Positions 54,501 to 63,786 of a stretch of DNA of 64,000 bases are shown piece after piece. The notes beneath the pieces were generated by a model. It was given only the letters and a program-made list of their open reading frames with translations, did not search any database and had not been told where the DNA came from. Position 1 is the first letter of the stretch, and each line of letters starts with the position of its first letter. Position numbers and translations under genes: made by a program. The DNA comes from Hymenobacter sp. GOD-10R. GTDB taxonomy: Bacteria; Bacteroidota; Bacteroidia; Cytophagales; Hymenobacteraceae. The DNA lies in NCBI RefSeq assembly GCF_035609205.1, contig NZ_CP141187.1:1-64000 (forward strand), given 5' to 3'.

Positions 54501-54530
54501 AAAGCCCCGACTTGTACGAGTCGGGGCTTT
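54501..54530. terminator. Intrinsic terminator
   Basis: Perfect 12-base arms (54501-54512 and 54519-54530) with a 6-base loop and T-rich end on either strand. It is 28 bases past the stop of the minus-strand gene at 54559. Confidence 0.88.
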
Positions 54531-54558
54531 TGGGTTCGCAACGCTAGCCGTCAAGGAT

Positions 54559-54912
54559 CTACTTGTTGTTCGCGGCTCGGGCGGAAAAACCGGACTGCGC
54601 ATCACTGTAGTAATCCCAGTACAGGGTCTGGTGGTAGTCCGCTAGCGTGCCCGTACTGGAGAAGACGCGTTGTCGGTAGTACTCCGCGTACGCAGTGGCC
54701 TGCTCAAGCGTCACGCTCGTCCAATAGGTAGTGCCGTTGTAGTAACCGCCACCGGCTAGCCCCGCAGCAAAGCCGGCATCCGCCCAGCAGGTATAGTTAT
54801 CATCACTGCAGGTGGTGGTGGCCACAAGTGGGGTTTGCTGCGCCGCGGCTGGCGTACTAGTCGTGCACCAGGCAAGGGCCGCGCCGGCTAATAGCAAGGA
54901 TAGTTTCTTCAT
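54559..54912 (-). CDS. Small exported hypothetical protein
   Basis: This 117-residue protein has a clear signal peptide (MKKLSLLLAGAALAW ... STPAAAQ). The mature part has two close Cys (CSDDNYTC), which could form a disulphide, and many Tyr/Trp residues (GGGYYNGTTYWTSV, YYRQRVF, LYWDYYSDAQ). It is followed by a strong terminator and appears to be monocistronic. The family is not recognised. Confidence 0.65.
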   Translation of the reverse strand: MKKLSLLLAGAALAWCTTSTPAAAQQTPLVATTTCSDDNYTCWADAGFAAGLAGGGYYNGTTYWTSVTLEQATAYAEYYRQRVFSSTGTLADYHQTLYWDYYSDAQSGFSARAANNK

Positions 54913-55227
54913 GGAAAGGTGGGGTTAGGTAGAACCAATACTACCCTCTTTTGCCGTCCTATACTAGGACAAACCGGGTCAGGATGTGACAGTCATCAGT
55001 TGCTATACAGGAGTTTCCTCTTTCCATAGGGAGGAGCGTTCTTCGTTAGTGACGTTCTAAGAACGTAGCAGGCTTCTGAGTGCCGTGTAGCTGCCGGTTG
55101 CTATGATGAGGAAAGGGCACCGGCACTAGAGATAATCAGTAAACAGAACGTCCAGCGCCCTGTACGACTAGCGCAGATCTGGCGCTACCAGCGTACCTAA
55201 TCCTGGCCGTAGTAATAGCTTACCGAT
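54913..55227. other. Intergenic region
   Basis: About 315 bases between two minus-strand genes. It should contain the promoter of the small exported protein. No gene or notable repeat is seen. Confidence 0.4.
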
Positions 55228-55896
55228 TTAGGAAGCAACGGACAAAGGAACACGTGGTGATGGAGCCGCCCGGACTTTGCGGGTCCAATAAAGCAGAATC
55301 GGCACGCCCACGAGTGCCGGCAGAAACCACCCGACTAGACTCACGCGAGATGAGCTGTTGACCACCAAAAAAGCCGTATACGCCGCGATACACGTCCCCA
55401 CCATGCGTGTGATGTGGAGCTGCAGCCACGTGGTGGGCTGTAGGTCCCGCTGGGTGAATAGCTTCCAATCCTGCCAGAGCATGCGCAACGAACTCTGGGC
55501 AAAGAAGAGGAAGACTAAGCCGAACAGATCGCGCTGCAGCAGCAGGTAGAGGCCATAGCCGAAGAAGTAGAGACTAAAGACGCCCATCAACGCGGAGACC
55601 ACTCGCTCGACGCGCCCAGTCTGGTTGGGACGTCCTTTCTGCTTTTGGCGCAGCCCCTGGTAGCCGGTGATGTTCATGTACCCGCTAAAGATGCCGACGG
55701 CAAACAGGAAAGGTAGGTCGCGTAAGACCCCTAAGAAGAGGGCGGAAGCGGCCACCACGAGCATGGCATAGTAGAAGCAGAGGCCCCCGCGCCGATGCAG
55801 ACGCCCGCCTTTTTTCGTGATCAACGCGAAAGGACCCAGCAGCAGTCCGAGACTACCGGCCAGGATATGAACGACTAAGATCGCGTGGTAGAGCAT
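55228..55896 (-). CDS. DUF2306-like multi-pass membrane protein
   Basis: From ATG 55896 the protein has 222 residues with about six to seven membrane helices: ILVVHILAGSLGLLLGPFALI, CFYYAMLVVAASALFLGVL, PFLFAVGIFSGYM, MGVFSLYFFGYGLYLL, LVFLFFAQSSL, TCIAAYTAFLVVN and GWFLPALVGVPILLYW. The HILAG and HRRGG motifs near the N-terminus match DUF2306 proteins. The role of that family is unknown. An earlier ATG at 55962 adds residues that do not look coding. Confidence 0.7.
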   Translation of the reverse strand: MLYHAILVVHILAGSLGLLLGPFALITKKGGRLHRRGGLCFYYAMLVVAASALFLGVLRDLPFLFAVGIFSGYMNITGYQGLRQKQKGRPNQTGRVERVVSALMGVFSLYFFGYGLYLLLQRDLFGLVFLFFAQSSLRMLWQDWKLFTQRDLQPTTWLQLHITRMVGTCIAAYTAFLVVNSSSRVSLVGWFLPALVGVPILLYWTRKVRAAPSPRVPLSVAS

Positions 55897-56166
55897 GCGG
55901 GTACGCGCGAGGAGAGGTAGAGGAACCGGAGCCTCTAATGATACGGCTATTTCCCTCAGCAACCAATGGCTAATACGCAGGCGGAGCGGACCTGAATTGG
56001 TTTTTTGGCGATCATTCAGCCTTTGTAGCCAACCGGTTATGTACTGCGTCGAATAAGGCCTTCATCCAAAAAGTTTATTAACTCATGTCGGTAACTTCTA
56101 GGCGTCCTGGCTCATCATAGCGGATGAGGAGCAGAAAAGCTTTATCTAGTAAGGGGCTTTATCTAA

Positions 56167-57885
56167 TTATCTCTTCGCTGCTGCTTCGGTTGGCTGAGTC
56201 TGTTTTCCCTGCTGTAAGCTCATGGTAAAGGTGGGAACAGCCGTTTCCAAGTGACGATAACCAGGATAGACGGTGTGCTCCACCGTAAGAGGAGCCAGCT
56301 TACGGGCCGATAACAAGGCCAACGCTTCCTGAAAAGCGGCCTGGTTGGCACGTCCTTCTGCCGTCGTCGTCATCTCTTGGCTCCCAATGGTGAGGCGGAC
56401 CCGCAAGGGCTGGGATGGGGCGGTTGGCGTGAGCGCCGCCAATGCTTGCAGCAAATATTGATTGGCATAATAGAGCGAAGGGCTCGCTGCCACATACTGG
56501 CTGAAGCGTGCTCGCTTGGCGTTGAGTTCCTCGACCAGCGCAAATAAGGTAAAGTACCCGCCCAAGGAGTGCCCCATGAGCGTACGATGCGTGGAATCGA
56601 TTCGGTAGGTGCGGTCCAGATACGGAAGCAATTCCTGTTCTAAGAAGGCCAAGAACTGCCGCCCGCCACCGGCTAAGGGCAGGCTGTCGGCGGGCAGCGC
56701 CGCGGGGTAGGTGTAGTCCCGCTGGCGCAAGGAGTCTTGCTGCAGAACGCTGGGCCGGCCCACGCCCACCAGGATCAGGGCCTCTCGCCGGGGAAGGTGA
56801 CGCGCCGCCTCGCTGACCTGATCGAAATAGACATTGCCGTCCAGGAGCACCACTAGTGGGTAGTGGCGATGCGCCGCGTGCGCGTAGCCTTTGGGAAGTT
56901 GTACAAACAGCGAGAAGGAATCTTGTACCGCCCTGGAATACAGACGCGCGGCGGCGGGCGTCTCGCGGTTCTCGGCCTCGTTCACGCCGGCAGATACGGC
57001 GTGATCCGGCATCTGCGCCGTAATATACAGGCGGTAATGATGGGGCGGTACGCGCCACTCGGTCGCGCCAGCGGGCCGCGCAAAGCTTTTGGCGCTACCG
57101 CCTAGCTTGATGTCAACGGGCACGGGGCATGCGGGCTTGGCAGTGAGCAAAAAGGTGAGCCCCACGACAAAGTCCTGGGTTAAGTACAAGTGGTGGCGCG
57201 TGAGGTCGAGCCGCAGCCATCCCTGCTGCAGGGCTACCTGATAGGTCAGCGGCTGCTCGACCAGTAAGGTGGTTGGTCGGTCCCCTTCCAGCCGGTAGAA
57301 CCGTACCCTTACGGTAATACTGTCCGGACAAGTGGCGGCCAGCAGGAGGTTAACGGAAGTCAAGGCAGCCCCGGCGCTGCCCACCCGCATCAACTGGGCA
57401 ATCTCCACGGGCTTGCCTGGGAGCAAGGTGCCGTCGGTGAAATGAACCAGCGCCCGGGCGCTAGTGATGCCGATCTGGCGTTCTATCCAGCGGCGGGCGG
57501 TGATCGCCACCGGGGGCAGCACTGCTTGTTGCCGGTGCAGATAGTAGGTGGGGAGTGGCCCGGGAGGCACGGCTATGGTCTGGGGAACATAGCCGAGGCG
57601 AGCGAGCTGTATAGTGTCGGGCCTCGTCGGCACGGCGAGCGAAAAGGAGCCATCGGCGCCCGAACTAGTTGCCAGGCCGGAGCCAAGGCGAATGGTGACC
57701 GCCGGCACGGGCTGTTTGGTTTCCGCGTCTAGGATGAGGCCCCTCACTTGTGCCTGCGCCCGGCCCGGCAGGCTACTCCAGAGCAGCAGCACGAGCAAGT
57801 AACAGTTGATCAGCGGCCAGGCAGGGTGGCTTCTGCCACTCGTGCGCGTGTGCCTGCTGGGTGGATGGCCAATGCATGTTAGCAC
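56167..57885 (-). CDS. Exported esterase with N-terminal carboxypeptidase-regulatory-like domain
   Basis: This 572-residue protein starts with a signal-like segment (about 26-46). A CarboxypepD_reg-like domain follows (VRGLILDAETKQPVPAVTIRLG). A beta-rich middle region (about 130-290) precedes an esterase-D/Fes-like alpha/beta hydrolase (about 310-560) with LVVLLDGNVYFDQV, the nucleophile GHSLGGYFTLFAL and a His near the end (GYRHLETAVPTF). Relatives hydrolyse siderophore or carbohydrate esters. It is likely in the periplasm or outer membrane. The combination is typical of Bacteroidota. Confidence 0.8.
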   Translation of the reverse strand: MLTCIGHPPSRHTRTSGRSHPAWPLINCYLLVLLLWSSLPGRAQAQVRGLILDAETKQPVPAVTIRLGSGLATSSGADGSFSLAVPTRPDTIQLARLGYVPQTIAVPPGPLPTYYLHRQQAVLPPVAITARRWIERQIGITSARALVHFTDGTLLPGKPVEIAQLMRVGSAGAALTSVNLLLAATCPDSITVRVRFYRLEGDRPTTLLVEQPLTYQVALQQGWLRLDLTRHHLYLTQDFVVGLTFLLTAKPACPVPVDIKLGGSAKSFARPAGATEWRVPPHHYRLYITAQMPDHAVSAGVNEAENRETPAAARLYSRAVQDSFSLFVQLPKGYAHAAHRHYPLVVLLDGNVYFDQVSEAARHLPRREALILVGVGRPSVLQQDSLRQRDYTYPAALPADSLPLAGGGRQFLAFLEQELLPYLDRTYRIDSTHRTLMGHSLGGYFTLFALVEELNAKRARFSQYVAASPSLYYANQYLLQALAALTPTAPSQPLRVRLTIGSQEMTTTAEGRANQAAFQEALALLSARKLAPLTVEHTVYPGYRHLETAVPTFTMSLQQGKQTQPTEAAAKR

Positions 57886-58300
57886 AGACTACTGCGGGGA
57901 TGTTGAGTAGCCAACCTCGAAGGAGAAACTATCCATAGCTACTCTTAAGAGCCAGCATTGTAGCGGCTAGGTTGCATCCCTGCAATACAAGCTTGTATTT
58001 ACTAGCTCAGGCAACTGCTAGGTTCCTTATCAAGCGTATCGATGTAATAGAGCGTAGGTTACAACAGAAAAGCCACTTTCTATTGGGAGGTGGCTTTTTG
58101 GTTTGAAAGGCGGCTCATTGGCGTTGTGCGTTCAAGCGTTTCTTCAGCGCCTGTATTCGTTGTTCTAGCACGTGGGTTTGCTACTTTGTTTGTTGCAGGG
58201 CGAATGCGTTGCCTTTGTAGCTGCTTGGAGTAATGCAAAGCGAATGAGCAACAAAAAACCCACCGTGGTGCGCTAATAGCGGCGGAGCCGTGTGGACGTG
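57886..58300. other. Intergenic region with a hairpin terminator at about 58068-58098
   Basis: A 9-base stem (58068-58076 with 58090-58098) flanked by A and T tracts could end transcription. Its sequence (AAAAGCCAC ... GTGGCTTTT) recalls the terminators at 34040 and 37716, though it sits on an unrelated gene border. No gene is recognised in the remaining bases. Confidence 0.5.
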
Positions 58301-59383
58301 CTAGGTGGACCGGCCGAATTGGTAGAGCACCCGGTAGTGAGAGCGGAGCGCGCTCCAGAAGGAAGTATTTTCCAGGTAGGGCAACGCAAACTCGTGGGCC
58401 GTTTGTTTCACGATCCGCGACAACGCGGGATAGTGAATATGACACACGCGGGGAAACAAATGATGCTCAATCTGGCGATTCAAACCACCACATAGGAAAC
58501 CAGCCAACAAACTCCGGGGTGCAAAGTTGGCGGTCGTGCGCAGCTGATGAATGGCCCACGCTTCCTGCAAATCCCCCGTCTCGTCCGGCACCGGAAAGAC
58601 CGTGCCTTCTACCACGTGCGCCAGCTGAAAGACCAAGCCCAGCACCAGCCCCATGACCAGATGCAGCGTTAAGAAACCAACCAGTAGCTGCCACCACGTG
58701 AGTGGCAGAACCAGGTAGGGAACAACCAAGAACAGCAGGTAGTACAGGGCCTTGTAGCCAAAGAGATTCCAATATTCTTTCCGGGGATGGGCAGGTGGGG
58801 CATACTGACCGATGGTGCGCTGAAAGAACTTGACGTAGTCTTTGCGCAGTACCCAGGACAGTGAAGCCAGACCGTAGAGGGGGAAGGCATACCACTGCTG
58901 GTAGCGGTGCCAGGGGTGTTGGGGCTCCTCGGCCGACAAGCGGATCAAGCCCGGGGCTACTTCCAGGTCTTCATCATGGCCGGCAATGTTGGTATAGGTA
59001 TGGTGTACGACGTTGTGGGTCAGGTTCCAGACGTACGGGTTAGCGCCGATTAAGTGAAACAGTAAACTGAAGGCGTGGTTTACCCGCTTGTTAGCAGAGA
59101 AGGCCCCATGAATGGCGTCGTGGCAGATGTTGAAACCGATCAGCGCACTACACGCCCCAAGCAAGGCCGCCAACCCCAACAAGCCCCACCCGTTAAAGGA
59201 GCCCAGCAAAATCAGCAGATACAGTCCCGCGAAGCTAAGCAGTAACCCAATCGTTTTGCGCCACATGGCGCTGTTGGCGTGCCGCGAGAGACTGCGGGTC
59301 GTAAAATAGGCGTCCGTCCGTTGCCGCACGGTAGCGTAAAAGGCGGACTGGGTCGTGTTGGTAAAGTGGAGTTTGGTAGCCAT
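58301..59383 (-). CDS. Membrane fatty-acid (acyl-lipid) desaturase
   Basis: From ATG 59383 the protein has 360 residues. It has the three His clusters of membrane desaturases: HDAIHG (first), HNVVHHTY (second) and QIEHHLF (third, with the Gln typical of front-end delta-5/6-type enzymes). Hydrophobic segments (LLLSFAGLYLLILLGSF, LLGLAALLGACSALIGF, ALYYLLFLVVPYLVLPL, LLVGFLTLHLVMGLVLGLV) lie between. It has no cytochrome b5 domain. It should place a double bond in membrane acyl chains using a di-iron centre. An upstream ATG at 59545 adds an unlikely segment. Confidence 0.92.
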   Translation of the reverse strand: MATKLHFTNTTQSAFYATVRQRTDAYFTTRSLSRHANSAMWRKTIGLLLSFAGLYLLILLGSFNGWGLLGLAALLGACSALIGFNICHDAIHGAFSANKRVNHAFSLLFHLIGANPYVWNLTHNVVHHTYTNIAGHDEDLEVAPGLIRLSAEEPQHPWHRYQQWYAFPLYGLASLSWVLRKDYVKFFQRTIGQYAPPAHPRKEYWNLFGYKALYYLLFLVVPYLVLPLTWWQLLVGFLTLHLVMGLVLGLVFQLAHVVEGTVFPVPDETGDLQEAWAIHQLRTTANFAPRSLLAGFLCGGLNRQIEHHLFPRVCHIHYPALSRIVKQTAHEFALPYLENTSFWSALRSHYRVLYQFGRST

Positions 59384-59919
59384 GCAGAAACGATGCACGA
59401 GCACCGGATATAAAGCGGCGTAGGATACGCAAGGTACCCAGGACGACCGCCGAAAGAGAAAGGAGAGTATAAGTATAGTAACCTGTTGAGCACCTGAAAA
59501 GGTCAATCGTTGTGCTTCTTTCTTGGTAGGCAGCCCCGCGTGCACCGGCCGATAAGTATCGGCCGGGAGTTCTCCTAAGCAGGGCTTTTTGTTGTCAGAC
59601 GGTAAGCCAAGAAGGTATAGTTTAGGGGTAAGTACACGACGCTACGGAGCCAACTTCACGAGAAAGCACAGAAGCTTATAAGCTAGTAACTCCAGAAAGC
59701 TCCTCTACTAAGGGGACATTTTTGGTGTCCAAGACCTAGATCAATTCGATCCTGGGTGATCGATTCCTTCTCCTAGTTCGCACTTGAGACGCTGAGCTTA
59801 TGGGAGGAGTAAGGTAAGTAGTGGATGAGTTGTAGCGCGTTGCACCGCAGCCGCCTGCCGGACACATCGGTTTGTTGCAGAATTCGATTTTTGGCGTCGA
59901 TGTTCGCTTGCGCAATCGC
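59384..59919. other. Intergenic region with a perfect hairpin
   Basis: A 9-base perfect stem (59545-59553 with 59558-59566, loop of 4) lies about 160 bases upstream of the desaturase start. It might be an operator or terminator. On the minus strand at about 59760-59920 the frame of the small ORF at 59920-60042 continues in protein-like form after its TAA. Confidence 0.4.
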
Positions 59920-60042
59920 TTAAAAGGCGTGCGTGCCGTCCTCCCCGGTTTGCTTGAGTAGCTCGTGGAGTTTACGGGCGCTGTTGGCGACCAAGCCCAG
60001 GCCGCGGATGGGTCCGGTGACATCTAAGGTAAATTCTGCCAT
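59920..60042 (-). pseudogene. Small ORF interrupted by TAA, possible phage-type remnant
   Basis: From ATG 60042 the frame reads MAEFTLDVTGPIRGLGLVAN, then SARKLHELLKQTGEDGTHAF and TAA at 59920-59922. The same frame continues AIAQANIDAKNRILQQTDVS for about 50 more codons. It may be a 40-residue protein or a longer one broken by a nonsense codon. The family is not recognised. Confidence 0.4.
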
Positions 60043-60500
60043 GCCCCGAAGGTCCGGGAAGAGATGGGATCATAGAACGAAGTACAAAACGGAGCGAACC
60101 GCGGCGTCACGGTCCTGCATAGCGAGTGCTAGTGAAATCATTCGCCAAGCTAGCCACTCCTCCTGGTTTTTTGGTTGCTGGTGTGTGCTGCATTCAAGCA
60201 TAGGAGGAGCAAGGGGGTGTCCGCCTGTTCTTGGAATTATGCAGTCGCAACGGCCTCGCTTTGTTGACGATTTATGTTCACTAAGGTATATATAATTATC
60301 TCACTTACACATGTTTGTGTGATTGACACGTCTTCGCCGAAGCTGGATATTGCGTCAGTCAACTAGGTACTGCGTCTAGCTAGCGCGACGTACTGATACT
60401 GCTCGAGCCATTCAGTATACCTCGCCTAGTTGAATCATCTATGCGTTCGCATCGCAATCTTCTTTGTCGATTTCTTCACGTTGATTCACCTTCTCTTACT
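60043..60500. other. Intergenic region
   Basis: About 460 bases with no convincing gene. It precedes the exported protein at 60501 and should hold its promoter. No repeat or RNA gene is recognised. Confidence 0.4.
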
Positions 60501-60902
60501 ATGAAACTTCTCCCTTTCGGCCTGTCCCTTCTCCTGACAGCCGCCGTTACCAATTTCGCCTGTGGCCAAACCAAAATGGCCACCACTGCCACTAAAACGA
60601 TGGCTGCCGCCAAGCAGATTTCTGCGCAAGATCAAAAAGAGATCAAGCAGTTAGTTGGCGACAAATACGACGTGAGCTTCGCCAACGGGTCGGCCGTCAT
60701 CAGTGAAAAAGCGTCTAATCTATCCCGTGTAAAAGTCTCAAATGGCAAGACAGTGGGCGGTAATGGCGTAGGCGCCGTTGCCATCATTACCGTGGATGTG
60801 GTCATTAATAAAAATGCCAAGGCGGGTATTGACAACCTCAGCCAGCGCTTGGATAAACAAAGCGTGCAACGCCTGCAAAGTATCATGATGAAATATCAGT
60901 AA
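60501..60902 (+). CDS. Small exported hypothetical protein
   Basis: The ATG at 60501 starts a signal peptide (MKLLPFGLSLLLTAAVTNFA) with a Cys after it, so it could be a lipoprotein (FACGQ). The 133-residue product has a Lys/Thr/Ala-rich linker and then a compact domain (EIKQLVGDKYDVSFANGSAVISEKA ... GAVAIITVDVVINKN). It is followed by a strong terminator and appears to be a single-gene unit. The family is not recognised. Confidence 0.65.
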   Translation: MKLLPFGLSLLLTAAVTNFACGQTKMATTATKTMAAAKQISAQDQKEIKQLVGDKYDVSFANGSAVISEKASNLSRVKVSNGKTVGGNGVGAVAIITVDVVINKNAKAGIDNLSQRLDKQSVQRLQSIMMKYQ

Positions 60903-60908
60903 TGGGGC

Positions 60909-60947
60909 GAACGGGCTTACGGGCTACTTCAGTCCGTAAGCCCGTTC
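60909..60947. terminator. Intrinsic terminator
   Basis: Perfect 14-base arms (60909-60922 and 60934-60947) with an 11-base loop begin six bases after the stop of the exported protein gene. Confidence 0.88.
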
Positions 60948-61028
60948 CTTCTGTTACTACCAGCTTGCTTGCGCAAGTTGGTTTCAAGCGGAAGAGCCCG
61001 CCGAGTTGCACACTATTTCTTGCGTTTT

Positions 61029-61535
61029 ATGAGACTGAAACTATTCTATCTGCTGCTCGGGCTTCATTTTACCAGAATTGTACTGGCCGTATCGCACCTC
61101 GATACGCTCTTGCCAGATGGTACTTTTCTAGAACTTTTGGATTATACCTCCGCCCTCAATAAGTCCAACTGGACCTTCGGCTACTTTGGCCATGGCATCG
61201 AGACAAACGCGAAACTAACTTTTCTTATCCCCGCCCGCGGCGGCACCATCAACTCCGTGAACTCGGACGCTGGGGTAGCCCTCCTCAGCAATGCTGGGGA
61301 CAACGCCATCCGGTTTTACGGCTTCAAAGCCCGGTACTGCAATGTTGCCTGGAACCCAATAGTGCACGATTTGTACGCCAAATCCATGGGCTTGTATCTG
61401 CTTAACCGGTACCGGGCTCGCAAAGTAGAGATCCGAACCGAGCGGTGCGTGACAGCGGATCTGGACCACGCCCGGGCCCAGGCCTCGAACGTCGCTTGTA
61501 CAAGCGTAGACTCGAAAATCGTGGAATTCAAGTAA
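61029..61535 (+). CDS. Hypothetical partner protein of the HTTM gene
   Basis: From ATG 61029 the protein has 168 residues with an N-terminal hydrophobic anchor (LKLFYLLLGLHFTRIVLAV) and a soluble part with FGYFGHGIETNAKLTFLIP. It ends nine bases before the HTTM start. In many Bacteroidota a small anchored protein precedes an HTTM protein, so the two probably act together. It contains Cys residues (about 109, 142 and 158) that could form a disulphide. The specific family is uncertain. Confidence 0.6.
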   Translation: MRLKLFYLLLGLHFTRIVLAVSHLDTLLPDGTFLELLDYTSALNKSNWTFGYFGHGIETNAKLTFLIPARGGTINSVNSDAGVALLSNAGDNAIRFYGFKARYCNVAWNPIVHDLYAKSMGLYLLNRYRARKVEIRTERCVTADLDHARAQASNVACTSVDSKIVEFK

Positions 61536-61543
61536 ATACTGCC

Positions 61544-62494
61544 ATGCGGAATCCTACACCCTCAGCCCTGTTACCAGACGGGCGGTACCACCTGTTTTTA
61601 CCGGTTTTGCGGATCGGCACGGCCTCATTCTGTTTGGTGCAGTGCTGGTACTGGTGGAGTAATCTCTACGATCTCTTCGGCGACCAGGGCTGGATCCAAT
61701 GGGAGATTTCCAAAGCTGCTGCCACTACCTGGAGCCTGCATCTGGTAGATTTCAGTGAAGTGGTGGCTCCTGCGGGATTCGACAAGAACGAATCGGTGGT
61801 GCTCTTTTTTGCGCTATATAGCTTGCTCGCCGTCGCCGTCTTACTTGGCTTTTGTACCCGGGTCAGTGCGGGCTTGTTATGGGTGCTGCACGTGATGATC
61901 CTCAATACCCTTTCGGACTTTATCTACGGGGTGGATATCTTCCTGCATATCGCGTTGTTCTACCTGGTTATTTTTCCCGTGAACCGCTACTGGTCGCTGG
62001 ACGCGCGACTCTTCGGGCAAAAAGCGAAAGGAATCAGTGACAAAACCTACAACAGAATCTTTCAGCTGCACTTGTGTCTGGTGTATTTCTCCTCCGGCCT
62101 GGAAAAAGCCTTGCACGCGGACTGGTGGAATGGAAACGCCATCTGGTATACGCTCAACCACGCGGACTTCACCACCATTCACGTGGCGGATACCCTACTG
62201 CACTACCCGTGGTTGCTCCAACTGCTGGGCATTGGAACGCTGTTTACGGAGCTCTTCTATTCGGTGGTGATGTGGATTCCGCGCTGGCGCGTGTTGCTGC
62301 TTGCCTTTGTTGTTATGATGCATCTCTACATTGGCATTGCGCTGGGATTGCGTATTTTCTCGGTGATGATGATCCTGTTGTCCGTGACCGCTTGGCTGTC
62401 GGATTGCGTTAATGATTACCAGGGGTTTTCTTTCAAACCACGCATAGTGCCTCAACAAGATCCTTTGCAATGGGCGAACGGGCGTTTGTCTTAA
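61544..62494 (+). CDS. HTTM-domain membrane protein
   Basis: This 316-residue protein begins with LRIGTASFCLVQCWYWWSNLYDLFGDQGWI, the typical HTTM start, and has about eight helices (FFALYSLLAVAVLLGF, LLWVLHVMILNTLSDFIYGV, HIALFYLVIFPVNRYWSLD, HLCLVYFSSGLEKA, TLFTELFYSVVMWIP, LLLAFVVMMHLYIGIALGL, VMMILLSVTAWL). The YFSSGLEKALHADWWNGNAIWYTL block matches the conserved HTTM/vitamin-K-carboxylase-like core. The bacterial role is not known. It is translated with the upstream small protein. Confidence 0.85.
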   Translation: MRNPTPSALLPDGRYHLFLPVLRIGTASFCLVQCWYWWSNLYDLFGDQGWIQWEISKAAATTWSLHLVDFSEVVAPAGFDKNESVVLFFALYSLLAVAVLLGFCTRVSAGLLWVLHVMILNTLSDFIYGVDIFLHIALFYLVIFPVNRYWSLDARLFGQKAKGISDKTYNRIFQLHLCLVYFSSGLEKALHADWWNGNAIWYTLNHADFTTIHVADTLLHYPWLLQLLGIGTLFTELFYSVVMWIPRWRVLLLAFVVMMHLYIGIALGLRIFSVMMILLSVTAWLSDCVNDYQGFSFKPRIVPQQDPLQWANGRLS

Positions 62495-63058
62495 AAGCTT
62501 CAGTGTCGTGTGTAATGCTCGATTGCTAAACCAAGGAGGCCCCATCTTCTGCTGGATAAGGTAGCAAACAGCCTAGTGCTATAGTCGGGCTTGAAGTGTC
62601 TGTTCACGATCGGAAGAGTGGCTTTGGTCAACCACCTGCGCATTTAGGATCTAGAAGACCGTAAGCATTTGACTAGGAATAGAGGGTGCTTGATCCACCC
62701 ACTTTCCTGAAGCCCGGTTGTTCCACCAGCCGGGGCTTCGTCTTTTCAGACGTTGCGTTGGCGGGAGACTACCGTGCGAACAGAGGCGAAGATACGCGGG
62801 TTTTAAAGTCCTGAGCGGGTTTTAGAGAAGAAAAGGAGCTGCTGTAAGGGGGGCAGAGATAGCTCGGTCAGTCCAGTTGCTGAGAAGTATGTTTTGGGTG
62901 AGAAAGTATTTTTACGGTCACTATGCCTCCAAGTGGCGGCCAGATATAGCATTTCTGGTATAGGATAGCTGCTCCAAGCTGCCCGCTGATACAACATGGA
63001 TGGGTTGATCGTAGTAATTCTTCTACTTGGTCATCAGATCAAACAGCACGACAACTGA
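62495..63058. other. Intergenic region with a terminator at 62709-62739
   Basis: A stem (62709-62720 with 62727-62739, one bulge) followed by a T-run lies about 215 bases after the HTTM stop. No gene is recognised in the rest. Confidence 0.5.
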
Positions 63059-63547
63059 ATGAGCATCATGCAGACAGAACAGGTAGCACTGCGGCCGACG
63101 GAGCAAGCGGACCTAACCATTTTGTTTCACGTTCAACAGGACCCCGAGGCGATGTACCAAGCCGCCTTTACGCCCAAAGATCATACGGATCAAGCCGCCT
63201 ACGTGGCCAAGTTCACCCGGTTTCTGCTGGACCCGACGATCCACACGCACACCATTTTGGTGGGGGAAACCATCGTCGGTAGTATGGCCAAGTATAAAGT
63301 GGCGGGCCAAGCGGAAATTACCTATTGGCTTGACCGCTCCTGCTGGGGAAAGGGCATTGCCACGACCGCCTTGACTACCTTTCTGACCCTGGAAAAGACC
63401 AGACCTATTTTTGGGCGGGTTGCCTTTGACAATGTCGGCTCACAGAGGGTGCTAGAAAAAGGTGGGTTTACAAGAGTCGGCACGGACAAAGGGTTTGCCC
63501 ACGCGCGTCAAACGGAGGTAGAAGAGTTTATCTACAAACTACTCTAA
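63059..63547 (+). CDS. GNAT-family N-acetyltransferase
   Basis: This 162-residue protein has the RimJ/RimL-like GNAT pattern: LRPTEQADLTILF at the start, VGSMAKYKVAGQAEITYWLDRSCWGKGIATTALTTFL with the acetyl-CoA binding Q/RxxGxG-like loop (CWGKGIA), then RVAFDNVGSQRVLEKGGFTRVG. It ends EVEEFIYKLL. An alternative ATG at 63068 removes three residues. It should acetylate an amine; the substrate is unknown. Confidence 0.88.
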   Translation: MSIMQTEQVALRPTEQADLTILFHVQQDPEAMYQAAFTPKDHTDQAAYVAKFTRFLLDPTIHTHTILVGETIVGSMAKYKVAGQAEITYWLDRSCWGKGIATTALTTFLTLEKTRPIFGRVAFDNVGSQRVLEKGGFTRVGTDKGFAHARQTEVEEFIYKLL

Positions 63548-63786
63548 CGACAACTCATGCCAGAATCAGAAAGATGAAGCAAGCCACAGAATACGGCTAA
63601 CCACCAGGATACAGGGCAAACCTAACGCGGACGAGTCGAGCCTTCCGCTGCCTGAAGTGAACTTAACCCCGTACGCATCGCTTGACCTAAGTACCCAAGG
63701 ACGAGTGACTTTGAAAGCAGCGTTTCGCTGCGTCAGGTGAACGGATCGGTGGAACCACCCGCTACTTTATAACGGCTTACCCTGTG

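Noticed and set aside
58292..58495. Plus-strand small frames at the desaturase 3' end
   Set aside because: They overlap the His-box region of the desaturase on the opposite strand and lack protein-like features.
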